Origin: Odontesthes bonariensis
Lineage: Eukaryota; Chordata; Actinopteri; Atheriniformes; Atherinopsidae
DNA length: 64,000 nucleotides
Direction: 5' to 3'
NCBI RefSeq assembly: GCF_027942865.1
Contig: NC_134519.1
Coordinates: forward strand, 17,617,248-17,681,247
Shown one piece after another: positions 49,501 to 56,755 of this stretch (the stretch's first letter is position 1; every line of letters starts with the position of its first letter). The notes under the pieces were generated by a model. The model saw only the letters and a list, made by a program, of their open reading frames with translations. It ran no database searches and was not told the DNA's origin. Made by a program: the position numbers and the translations under genes.

Positions 49501-50318
49501 CTGCAAATCTCTCCCTACATTCCCGGCAGGAAATACATATATTTCTGGTCTAAACTTTTCTTAGAGATAATAATGTTTTCAAGTCAAAGAACAGTTTTAT
49601 AAATACTACTTAAATGATTATTTTCTGCATAGGAACAACATTTATTGTAGCTCTACTCTATAAATAACACTCCAGAGTGAAAACAACCTTTACTTGCTAA
49701 CAATGTTTCTTAAAGAGTTAATAACAGCATGAGTTTGCAAAGCACTAATGCAGAGAAACTGCAGAACCATCTCTTGACAAGTGGACAGCGGATGCCGTGA
49801 AGACTCAGTGAATCAGAGGTTGTCTTCGCTGAAGCCACTTTCTTTCCACAGTTTAAAACCTTCAGTGTGTGTGTCTTAAGTCAGCAAAGGTACACTCATT
49901 CAGAGCTCGCCAACATATCCATAATTCCATGTCTTTGGCTTCTGTTATTTCTCTCTCACGGCACACTAAAGCATAGCATATTGAAATGTCTGTCAAAATA
50001 CAATATTAAGGTGACTCGGCCATTTAAAATGTGTGAGATTAATGTCTGAACCTATAATTCTTTCAGGTGTTTCTGGAAGTATGTGTGTGTTTGTGTGTGT
50101 GCGCTTTTTTGTGTATATGTGTGTGTATACTGTATGTACAGGGCTATGATTGACTGTTCTGTCTATGGTGCTGTTCTAGCCTCCGGCTTTTAGACATACT
50201 GAGCTGCTTAATGCTGTTTTCCAGTCCTTGAAAATGCCTGGGCACTTTTTATAATCATGGTCAATTGTAACATTGATTAAATCTTACCCACCTCTTCATT
50301 TGAAGTCTTGAAATCCAT
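22384..50318 (-). CDS. SNTG1: SNTG1, gamma-1-syntrophin (17 coding exons)
   Basis: Coding exons in transcript order: 50318-50292, 47665-47531, 44764-44708, 44552-44495, 44401-44358, 44058-44017, 43768-43666, 43097-43015, 42722-42592, 39503-39374, 34587-34549, 29092-28976, 28356-28285, 27822-27670, 27525-27433, 22782-22672, 22566-22384. All have AG/GT borders and compatible phases, totalling 1578 bases or 525 residues (human about 517). Domains: first half of split PH1 (about 10-54), PDZ (about 57-140, binding loop GGFGLSIK at 66-73), second half of PH1 (about 190-270), PH2 (about 300-428), and the syntrophin-unique C-terminus (466-525). Family role: cytoplasmic adaptor that binds dystrophin/dystrobrevin and, through PDZ, partners such as diacylglycerol kinase zeta, mainly in neurons. 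Close identity to gamma syntrophins and the PCMTD1 neighbour favour SNTG1 over SNTG2. Introns hold several Tc1, hAT and LINE relics. No frameshift or premature stop was seen. Confidence 0.95.
22672..22782 (-). CDS. SNTG1: SNTG1 coding exon 16
   Basis: Residues 429-465, AVLWRYKFSQLKGSSDDGKS through IEAK. Acceptor ATTTCAG, donor AAG then GTGAAT. Confidence 0.95.
24563..25190 (-). mobile_element. Tc1/mariner transposase relic
   Basis: The - strand encodes an HTH-like part (residues SGRPKKLSTDEQYLK, near 25065-25020) and then a catalytic C-terminal piece (SDLNIIEAVWDHLDREHKK, near 24780-24720). The central DDE region is deleted. The left edge carries a Tc1-like terminus (TACAGTTTTGTACAAAAGTC) starting at a TA near 24565. 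The right end is lost or unrecognised. Lies in an SNTG1 intron. Inactive. Confidence 0.7.
25745..25925 (+). mobile_element. Tc1/mariner-like transposase 3' fragment
   Basis: Short + strand remnant resembling the end of a fish Tc1-like transposase gene: CCCCAGATCTCAAACCAAT corresponds to the 'PDLNPIE' region, followed by a GAGGATCTGCTGCTGAC block and a final segment. Frame is broken. Distinct in sequence from the relic 600 bp away. Confidence 0.45.
27433..27525 (-). CDS. SNTG1: SNTG1 coding exon 15
   Basis: Residues 398-428, CKTYACIMESHLMGLTIDF through FDAASK; end of PH2. Acceptor TTCCACAG, donor AAG then GTGAGTG. Confidence 0.96.
27670..27822 (-). CDS. SNTG1: SNTG1 coding exon 14
   Basis: Residues 347-397, DNDLLDKRRHCFSVQTESG through FLEVERIQ; central PH2 strand/helix with the W of IWEKAFQ. 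Donor CAG then GTCTGC. Confidence 0.96.
28285..28356 (-). CDS. SNTG1: SNTG1 coding exon 13
   Basis: Residues 323-346, VTTWDWTRAEKSFTVYEIMC then KILK. Acceptor TTTTCAG, donor AAG then GTATGG. Confidence 0.95.
28976..29092 (-). CDS. SNTG1: SNTG1 coding exon 12
   Basis: Residues 284-322, IIYMGWVDEKEQDSVQDRMY through KFTAPP; start of PH2 (SPKFLALRGSSLFKF). Acceptor CTTTTGTAG, donor CCC then GTAAGC. Confidence 0.95.
29834..30476 (-). mobile_element. 5'-truncated RTE-type LINE (Rex3/Expander-like) with intact C-terminal frame
   Basis: The - strand holds about 200 codons without stops, encoding the end of a non-LTR reverse transcriptase ORF: FKYLGVLLTSEGRMEREVDR, then LSIYRSIYVPTLTYGHELWV, then RWLGHLVRMPPGRLPGEVF and a basic RPRGRPRTRW. 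The 3' end is AAGCGGAAGATG followed by (ATGG)n at 29834-29850. A target-site duplication flanks it: TTTGGTTTC at 29825-29833 and 30477-30485, extending to 13 bp (AGG, one mismatch, TTTGGTTTC). The open frame and readable TSD point to a fairly recent insertion. It sits in the SNTG1 intron between exons 11 and 12. The clade name is from motif memory. Confidence 0.8.
31400..32023 (+). mobile_element. Deleted Tc1/mariner-superfamily element
   Basis: The + strand carries a 'WGCIRAYETGNLL' transposase segment (near 31639-31680). It jumps to the 3' transposase end (LQVSSVPRCLWSVVKRKG, near 31769-31825) and ends with the inverted-repeat side GGGAATTGGGGTTGTAT (32007-32023). This matches a common fish family whose ends read TACAACCCCGATTCC. 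The catalytic middle is missing and the left inverted repeat was not found. Inactive. Confidence 0.65.
32086..32532 (+). mobile_element. LTR-like interspersed repeat, copy 1
   Basis: About 447 bp starting TGTCAGGGTTTG and ending near GATCATGCA. It shares long segments with the element at 56513-59723: GAGCAGGAGCCAGGAGGCAA, CTCTGACAAAGGGTGAAGAA, GGGAGTTTAAATA, GCAGCTGAGGATAAGTGAAC and GTCAGGGAAATGGCAAAA. No coding capacity. Comparison with copy 2 gives the uninterrupted structure of the family. Termini resemble TG...CA of an LTR; the family name is not known to me. Confidence 0.65.
34549..34587 (-). CDS. SNTG1: SNTG1 coding exon 11 (39-base microexon)
   Basis: Residues 271-283, VKKINRNFPVNQQ. 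Acceptor TTCTAACAG, donor CAG then GTAAGA. Intron lengths on either side are about 4.8 and 5.5 kb. Confidence 0.92.
35545..35852 (+). mobile_element. L2/Maui-like LINE 3' relic
   Basis: + strand frame encodes LVLIYEALNGLRPTYISLIQ, the 'ILLLTYKALNGLAPSYL' segment of fish L2 elements. Further on it encodes PRAVSLLKSELKTSLFNVAF then a stop, the family's terminal 'FKSRLKTHLF' motif. Frameshifts lie between. Inactive; lies between SNTG1 exons 10 and 11. Confidence 0.65.
37380..38005 (+). mobile_element. Degenerate Tc1/mariner transposase
   Basis: A + strand remnant whose 3' part encodes PPDQNITEPLWEFVERRELS then PPSSSLREMEAFLHDKW (near 37845-37965). This corresponds to the catalytic 'PDLNPIEPLWDVLERR' and following helix of Tc1 transposases. 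The 5' portion (37385-37594) is open but poorly conserved. Located in the SNTG1 intron between exons 10 and 11. Confidence 0.55.
38499..38526. repeat. (ACTC)n/(AC)n microsatellite
   Basis: Compound simple repeat: four ACTC units followed by about seven AC units. Confidence 0.9.
39374..39503 (-). CDS. SNTG1: SNTG1 coding exon 10
   Basis: Residues 227-270, RKNAFQVIAVDGVCSGVIQL through NLTKHN; second half of the split PH1, with the DWLQAIASNISNL helix. Acceptor TCTTTCAG, donor AAT then GTGAGT. Confidence 0.96.
41703..42130 (-). mobile_element. hAT-type transposon fragment encoding a BED zinc finger
   Basis: Starts at the + strand edge GGGCTGGGCAACGATTAA, a common hAT-like terminus. The - strand encodes a BED finger: KVICKHCQVELSYHR followed by SSSILKYHLKAKH (near 42080-41990), with the two Cys and two His in place. 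The DDE domain is absent and no right terminal repeat was found. Inactive relic in an SNTG1 intron. Confidence 0.6.
42592..42722 (-). CDS. SNTG1: SNTG1 coding exon 9
   Basis: Residues 184-226 plus two bases, DTLSCSSWPTSPGLRWEKRW then VDLRLIPLLHSRLSQYIPG. Start of PH1 second half. Acceptor CTGCTACAG, donor CAG then GTGAGT. Confidence 0.95.
43015..43097 (-). CDS. SNTG1: SNTG1 coding exon 8
   Basis: Residues 156-183, CIPSDQSSGTSSPLCDSGLH then LNYHPNNT; the serine-rich linker after PDZ. Acceptor GCTTCCAG, donor ACG then GTAC. Confidence 0.94.
43666..43768 (-). CDS. SNTG1: SNTG1 coding exon 7
   Basis: Residues 122-155 plus one base, VQVLRNAGEEVTLTVSFLKK through CEDCT; last PDZ strand and start of the linker. 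Donor ACAT then GTAAG. Confidence 0.95.
44017..44058 (-). CDS. SNTG1: SNTG1 coding exon 6 (42 bases)
   Basis: Residues 108-121, INGINVRSYRHEEV; PDZ helix region. Acceptor TTTCTAG, donor GTG then GTAAGC. Confidence 0.94.
44358..44401 (-). CDS. SNTG1: SNTG1 coding exon 5 (44 bases)
   Basis: Residues 93-107, AELSGLLFIGDGILQ with the first base from exon 4; the PDZ GD turn. Acceptor TTTCAAG, donor CAG then GTAAATG. Confidence 0.93.
44495..44552 (-). CDS. SNTG1: SNTG1 coding exon 4
   Basis: Residues 74-92 plus one base, GGAEHKIPVVISKISKEQK. PDZ strands B-C. Acceptor CCTCTTAG, donor AAAG then GTAC. Confidence 0.94.
44708..44764 (-). CDS. SNTG1: SNTG1 coding exon 3
   Basis: Residues 55-73, ERTVTIRRQTIGGFGLSIK, carrying the PDZ carboxylate-binding loop. 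Acceptor CTCTCCTGCAG-like (tract TAACTGCAG), donor AAG then GTAATT. Confidence 0.95.
44971..45088. repeat. 43-bp tandem repeat ending in a perfect hairpin
   Basis: Units begin at 44971, 45014 and 45057, exactly 43 bases apart, each starting TTTCCTGTTGGC. Every unit holds GGC-(A/T)TGGTTAT-GCC, a small dyad. In the last unit the dyad extends to TTTCCTGTTGGC / GCCAACAGGAAA (45057-45068 and 45077-45088), perfect 12-bp arms around an 8-base loop. Lies between SNTG1 exons 2 and 3. No coding sequence. Confidence 0.92.
45590..45630 (+). mobile_element. LINE 3'-tail-like motif
   Basis: The + strand sequence CCCTTCAGGGGTAAATAAAG followed by TATCATT resembles the 3' terminus of the Rex1/L2-like LINE found inverted near 56780 (CCCTCTGGGATAAATAAAG then TATT). 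Any coding part upstream is unrecognisable. Possibly a heavily 5'-truncated or ancient copy. Confidence 0.35.
47531..47665 (-). CDS. SNTG1: SNTG1 coding exon 2
   Basis: Residues 10-54, TKTGIYLMQEGNEEPFNIRL then HLAKDILTIQEQDVICVSG and EPFYSS; first half of split PH1. Acceptor GTTTGCAG, donor AGC then GTAAGT. Confidence 0.95.
50084..50137. repeat. (GT)n-rich microsatellite
   Basis: Imperfect GT/TATG tract in the first coding intron side of SNTG1. Confidence 0.8.
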
Positions 50319-50341
50319 GTGCTACTATGCAGTGAGGGATA
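50292..50341 (-). CDS. SNTG1: SNTG1 coding exon 1 (start-codon exon)
   Basis: The exon begins after acceptor TCTATTGCAG at 50341. The ATG is at 50318-50316 and encodes MDFKTSNEE, matching the family N-terminus; donor GAG then GTGGGT. An in-frame TAG lies a few codons upstream inside the same exon, which fixes this ATG as the first possible start. The -3 base is C, so the Kozak context is mediocre. Confidence 0.9.
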
Positions 50342-50998
50342 CTGCAATAGATAAAAAACAAGATTGAGTTAGACTGTGGGGACAAATGCTTTATGGCACG
50401 ACAGAGTTGCTGCGGCAAAGCCACAGAACTGAGTTAAACTGGCATTGTTAGCAGGATGCCTTTAATCATTATAGTCCTGCATTGCTCATACAGAAACTAG
50501 ACAATGAAGGGAAACAGATTTTACGTTGAAGTATTCCTTTTCTGAACTTAATGGGGCAAAAATCCTCATTGAGCAATTTCAGGAGACCATTAAGCAGTTA
50601 TGAATAATTCATGAGCAAAGGTGTGAGCCAAGGTATCTTAATAAATGTTTCAATATTGAATCCAGTCTCCCAGAAAAGAACTGTGTTACCATGTCTGATG
50701 GCTTGTCAGAGAGAGGAGAAAACTGAGCCACAGTGGAATGTGTCATAATAGTAACACCACAGATGTACTGCAATTAAAAACTTATGGATCATTAATACCA
50801 CATATGTCTAAATCTTCTTACTCGTCCTAATACTTTCTGATACAGTCTTGAGGAATGTTACGCAGAAGCCTCATCTACATAGAGCGTCATGTTTAATCAG
50901 ACGTGACTGCCACTTGACTCAACAAAACAAGCACAGGAGACACACTTGCTCACATTTGAATTAGAAAGCTTTTGTTGCAAAGGGAGATGAAGACTTAC

Positions 50999-51183
50999 CT
51001 CAGCAGAAAGGCCCCCAGCTCTTTGTGTGTTGAGGTCTAGCCATAGAGCAGTTAGTTGATCCCTGATCTGAGCCTTAGCAGGGGGTCCCTCCAGATCATG
51101 GCTGACAGACTTGGGAAGTGGGAGAGCAGTGCTGTCACCTCTCCTGTCTGGCTGTGGGTGTAGCAGTGTTATCCCCAATGGAG
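50999..51183 (-). other. SNTG1: Probable SNTG1 5' UTR exon
   Basis: A 185-base segment bounded by a strong acceptor (pyrimidine tract CTTTCTCTCTCC then AACTTCAG, exon from 51183) and a strong donor (CTGAG then GTAAGT, exon end 50999), about 0.65 kb upstream of the start-codon exon. It is out of frame with syntrophin and contains a 15-codon uORF (ATG at 51099, stop ending 51052). Because it has an acceptor, at least one further upstream exon should exist; I could not identify it. Confidence 0.6.
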
Positions 51184-52277
51184 CTGAAGTTGGAGAGAGA
51201 AAGTGAGGCTATCGTGTCGGGAGGTTTCACACCTCAAGGTCCCTGGAGTATGAAGTTATGTTAAAATTCTGACTCTAAATGCATCTGAGAGTTGAAATAA
51301 ACAAATAACAAACTCTAAGGCTGAATAATGTTGATTATATGCCTGTGACTGAAAAGATGCAATCTATAGCTGCCAGTAATATAGATAAGAGTGTTTGCAG
51401 TGTAACTGCTGCATGCGTGCGGGATGTTGAATCAGTAGCAATTCACAGCTTTATTTTCAAAATAAGCACCTGGTACAAAAAAAGAGAAGATTCAAACTCA
51501 AAACTGCAAATCTCCCTGTTCAGCCTCTGATAAAGGATCCTCTCAAACGCATCACGGGTATAAACTTGTGAATCTATGTGCATGAGTGAGAAAATGTAAT
51601 TAACTCATATTCTTCTGTTTCTTGGATTTTTGAATGCCAAGCCCAAATGACTTTTTCAAAGTATTTATTAAGTTCCAATAGCACGCCCTTGAGAAACGTT
51701 CCTCATTAGCATGCATTGTTGGATGAATGCCACTTTTTTGTTGAACTGCAGTGTTGGAACTAGGATCAGTATCTTATAGGATTAGATCCTACAATGTATT
51801 TCAGGCTATACTTCATGCATAAATCATTCAACTGATTACACAGTAAAAGTAGGCTAATAGCAGTGATAGCAGTGATTCAGCGTTAGAGCAGTAAAAATTC
51901 ACCAAAGCCGTCAGATAACACCAGACTTCTACATAAATATTATGTTAGAGTCAATGTAAGAGCTCTATTTATTTCTGGATAAAATCACAATGAAGCAAAA
52001 AAAAATTCCCACAGTACTGTACTCTGGTACTTCTTACAATAATGTTGTGGTTTTTTTTTTGGTTTTTTTTAATGTGTCGCATTTAGCAGATTTTATTATG
52101 TTTTAAATACTTACATCTTGAACTAAAATAATTTGTGTCTAGCCCATCTATGCCCGTAGTATTATGTGTCCGCTATTATGTTTCATCTAGATGCTTGTTA
52201 ACTTATGTGACGTATGTGCCCAATACTGCATCTATTGTGATGGCGATATAGTTCATCAAGTTGCTCATCAATCTGTA
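51184..52277. other. Non-coding flank upstream of SNTG1
   Basis: AT-rich, with no recognisable exon, RNA or transposon. Could be a 5' UTR intron of SNTG1 if its promoter lies further right or outside the window. Confidence 0.5.
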
Positions 52278-52550
52278 TGTGTGGGTTCTTTCCGGGTACT
52301 CCGGCTTCCTCCCACCATCCAAAAACATGCATGTTAGGTTAATTGGTGACTCAAAATCAATCTTAGGAGTGAGTGTGAGTGTGAGCGTGGATGGTTGTTT
52401 GTCTCGTTTGTGTCTGTGTGGCCCTGTGATGGACTGGTGATCTGCCCGGGGTTGTACCCTGCCCTGCTCTATGACAGGTGGGATAGGCTCCAGCCCCCCT
52501 GCCACCCTAAATTGGATTAAGCGGTTATAGAAAATGGATGGATGGAAGTT
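52278..52550 (+). mobile_element. RTE-type LINE 3' end, 5'-truncated
   Basis: A 273-bp + strand insert with the well-known teleost repeat text (GGTACTCCGGCTTCCTCCCA, GGTTAATTGGTGACTC, GGGATAGGCTCCAGCCCCC) and a 3' end of AAGCGGTTATAGAAA then (ATGG)n. Flanked by the perfect 8-bp target-site duplication AATCTGTA (52270-52277 and 52551-52558). Non-coding fragment. The clade is inferred from the tail shared with the element at 29834. Confidence 0.75.
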
Positions 52551-52582
52551 AATCTGTAAGGATCTAACAAGGATCTAACCGA

Positions 52583-52602
52583 CATATATATATATAAATA
52601 TA
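52583..52602. repeat. (TA)n microsatellite
   Basis: Short TA run just downstream of the RTE-type insertion. Confidence 0.85.
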
Positions 52603-55600
52603 TCCTTTAGCCATTTATTATTGGAAATGAATTAAATTCCATAAATGAATGGAGGGTAATGCAGAGAACAAGCAATAACTTCAACGCTAATTACAGTTCT
52701 AATGTTTTGCTTTTGTTAAAAGCCTTCACATAGGAAAGTGAAGTTGGCTTTGAAAGCTCTCACACTGATTCTGAAGACTGGTTTCCAGCAATCTGCAGCT
52801 AACTACCTGAATGAGCGGCAGTACAGCTTGAATTTGGAGACATTCATTCCTCCGGGAGAACTTACAAGCTCCTGTTTCTAATAATATTTGTGAATGTTTT
52901 AAGTAATATGACTGTGCGTATGTGTGTGTGTGTTGTTTTGAGAGGATGGTTTCCTTTGCAGAGCTCTCATTGTCACGTCTCTTGCATAATAAGCGTTTAT
53001 CTTGGCTTGACTTCTTAAACAAATACATTCTAACTAGCTAATTCAAACACCATTTCACACTTCCCCCACATTTTTTCAATAAGAGTTCAAGGTCTGAGTA
53101 AAGATCTCAAGATAAATTTTCACTGAGAGGTGGTTTCATGTTTGAAAGGTGAAGTTCAAATCAGCTATTAAATCGACGTCTTTGAAAAGATCCAGAATTC
53201 AAAGCTGAGGCAGTTCCAAGCCATAATGTTTCATCCACCTTGCTTCACAGTATGAGGAATTTTTTTTCTAGAGATATTGTCTTTGGTCTGGAGCAAACAC
53301 ACTGTTTAAAGGTATAAAACTTTCCGTTGTGGCATATATCTTAGTCATTACAAATCTGAGTAATATCTTTTATAGTGGAGACTACACATCGACAGAATGT
53401 GAGGGTTTTTTTCAACTGCTATTTAGCTGAATTTACCCAGGTGACCTGTCTTGGATAGAGTAGCCATCATTTGAGATTCACAAGACTTTAAGATAACATT
53501 CTTTAAATTGAATGATTCGTTTCAAATAATCCAGAAAACAATCTGAATCGTTTGTCAAACTCATTGATTTCTACAAGTATCTTTCTAAAGCCTTCGTGAG
53601 CTCTTTTAATGATAACACAACATATTTCAACAGACCCCCATGATCAATAAGATGGGTTCAACCTCTCACTCCTTGATGATGCTGTAATTATTGACTCTTT
53701 ATCAATAACAACTTATGATAATTTGAAGGATTTGAGGGAGGATAAATGAAAAACTTACTTTATCCATGTGACTTTCTTTTTTTTTAATCATTGAAGTTAA
53801 CTACATAATGTCCTGTATTACTTGTTCAAGCGTGTTTTATTAACAGGCAATGTTTAAAAAAAAGTCAGGACTAGATATTCAGTGTGTTAGACTGCACTTG
53901 CTTTAGGTAGGCTTTCTTAAACTGGCATCAGTGTATGTCTCATATTCTTGTTTATTTTGGACCAAACAGAGTAGTTGCTTTATAAAAGAAATTTTTAATG
54001 AAAAAATGATTTAAATGATTACCAAAAAAGGGGGTTTCTTACAAGGCAAATTAAAACAAGCATTTCAACTCTACCACATAGAATGTAGCCTTAAACATAC
54101 TGCATATTTCATATGCTCCATACATTTTCCATCAAAACACAAAATGAATGTATTTTTTAATAGTCTACACCAAATTGATGTTCATTGATCAAATGTCCAG
54201 GTGTTGCTGGATGTAAGAGCAGTCCTGACATAATTTGTGGACCTGCTTTAAAAAAAAGAATGTGTGCACGTGATCAGCTGAAAGATGTCTGTAGCTCTCG
54301 GAGGACTACTTTGTCTTAGCAGGTGCCCTCCTGTGTATACTGTACGACGCCAGCACTTTCCATTTTCCCGCAAGAATCCAAAGATTAAAAAGTCTGAACC
54401 TTTTCTGCCATTTAAGCTGAGTCAGCATTATTCTTTTTACTATCGCGGCATCAGATATTTTCAGTCCTACCAATTTGCCAAGCGGTGTATTTCACATAGT
54501 GCTCTTGTCTTTGACACAAAGGCAACAAACAGGGAGAGAAAAGAAGAGAGAAATCATGTAGACGATGTGAAGATCGCAACATGACATCTCCATCTCTTAG
54601 GCCTGAGGACAACTGTGGCCAATACAGGATGATAAATGGCCGCTGCTGCTTGCAGGTGGAGCAGATGTCTGCATTGTGCTCCAGCAAATGCAGTTTCACT
54701 TCCCAAAGACTTAGATCGGTTTTACTCACTGTACTGTATGTTGATGTGCTTTGTGATGCAGAACATATGGTGCCTGAAACTTTTTCATTTGAAGAGTGAT
54801 GATAGCAGACATTATGTTACTCAAATATTATGGCATCCCAGAACAGTCCTACTCAAAACCACAAAGAAAATTTCACATCATCTGCCAGTTTATGTTGGAA
54901 AATGACATTTCTGTTGTGAGCTGCCAGTCTCTTCTGATGTTATAAATATTTGCCTTTCTATGTGTGGTCTTTATCTATTAAATAAGTCAATGCTGCAAAC
55001 GTAGAGTCACAGTCCACATTTCTGTCTTTTGATCTCTAATCATATTCTTACTCATCAAAAATTTAAATGTTTTTTGTGGCACATCTCCAATCAACAGTCA
55101 CAGCCTTCTATTCATCATCTAACATCATTTATAGACAAGTTTAGATTTAGAATCAATGGCATTTCTTTTCATTGGGAGGCATCACTTAAACTTCTGATCT
55201 CTGTTTTACGTCAACAATGACAGGAGTGTTCAGTGTAAGGTCAATGCAAAATCAATGCAGACACACATTACTACTTCTGCAAATGTCATTGATAATATAT
55301 TGATAACAACTGATAATAAAACAGTCCTTTGGGATACAGTCCCATTGGTGACAGCGTAGCATGTTCCAGTGGAGCACTGAAGAGTGGCCCAGACATGCTA
55401 TGTTCAGAGTTCAATCATGGCACAAAACACTTCAATATTCTTACAGAACAATTATTGTTTTGTAGTAAATGCTTTATGGTTGTTTTTTGTTCAACATGTC
55501 TTTTAATAAGAATGGTCTTTATATTCTGTTTCTTAAGCAAGGCAACTTTTTTTTAAATTGGCATTGTAGAAATTTGACCAATTTGAATTTCAGTAAACTG

Positions 55601-56100
55601 GATAATAATTGGGTTGAATTAGACTGTAACTTTGAAGTGCCTTGATTTGGCATTTGTTCCTTGATTTGAAGAATCGTTCGACCTTTTAGAAATGAAAGCC
55701 AACTGAATTTATGTAATTTTGTATATATTTTGCTTGAAAATTATTACAAACCTCACTGCACTTTAAAATTGTTAAATGCTTTCTGTAAAAGCCTTTTTCA
55801 TTCATATGGATTTTTTTCCCATATTTTTGTTAAATAAAATGTTTCCATAACTTTAATGTTCTTATTGTGTGTAGTCTGATACCGTGTGCTGTAAGAAAAT
55901 ATCATTCACTATTGGCTGATATTCAGTCTTAAATGACTAGGATCGGCAACAAGGACATAAATAAATTTGTAAGAAACACCTTTGTCGATCTGACATTGTC
56001 AGGTCACCACAGTTTCTTGCGTCTATGCTTTAGTCACAACTGTATGAAGCCATAGTGCAAAGGTTTGTTTCTGAATACAGATGACAGAGCCTTTTCCTCT
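52603..56100. other. Non-coding DNA with one possible Tc1 relic
   Basis: No host gene recognised. Around 53200-53260, read on the - strand, CATACTGTGAAGCAAGGTGG followed by ATGAAACATTATGGCTTGGA resembles the Tc1 transposase stretch encoding 'HTVKHGGGNIMLWGC', suggesting a decayed Tc1/mariner copy at roughly 53050-53480. The rest is AT-rich with short chance frames. Confidence 0.4.
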
Positions 56101-56507
56101 TCTTCTTTCTGTTCTGCTCCTCTAGTCAATTTTTATTGAAACCATCAATCAAATTATCCAGAGCAAATACAGTCTGGTAATCCATCTTAAGCAAGATATT
56201 TGATTGAAGATATTTGGACCTCTTTTAATCCACATTTAGAATATGTTCAATGATTTGAGATTTCAATTTGTCTGGGACTGATTTGTCTATTTGTCCTCCT
56301 TATAACAGCGATATATGATTTTCCTCCCTCTTTTCTCGTCTGTAATTATCTATTTTCCGACATTCTTTGTGTTGAGAGCCGTAGCTCTTTTCTAGATATT
56401 TAAGCAGAATTTTATTGAGTAAAAATTTTAATGTTAGAGCAAATGGAGAGGGCTGTCCTGATCTTATATCTCTGAAGTATGCAATATATCCTGTTTCTAC
56501 TTAAGTG
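56100..56507 (-). mobile_element. L1-clade reverse transcriptase relic
   Basis: Fragmented - strand frames resemble the L1 ORF2 pre-RT/RT region: PSPFALTLKFLLNKILLKYL (like 'RPISLLNVDYKILTKILAKRL') and, further on, NILLKMDYQTVFALDNLI (like 'LLSLDAEKAFDRVEW'). Stops and frameshifts are present. It is cut on its 5' side by the LTR-like element at 56513. Confidence 0.42.
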
Positions 56508-56755
56508 GTTTTTGACACGGTTCGGAGGTGGAAGTGAGGAAGATGGGCCCAAATGCAGACACAGAGCAGGAGCCAGGAGGCAAAAATGATTGAAAACTAC
56601 CTTATTTCAACACAAAGCGCAGCAAGGCCAGAAGTACATAAAACTAAACTGGAAACCCTAAAACCACCTAAGAAGTGCCCGGTAACTATGACGAGGATCT
56701 GACAAAGAGTGAAGAAAAACGGGAGTTTAAATACTGTGGGTAGTGATTAGTGAAT

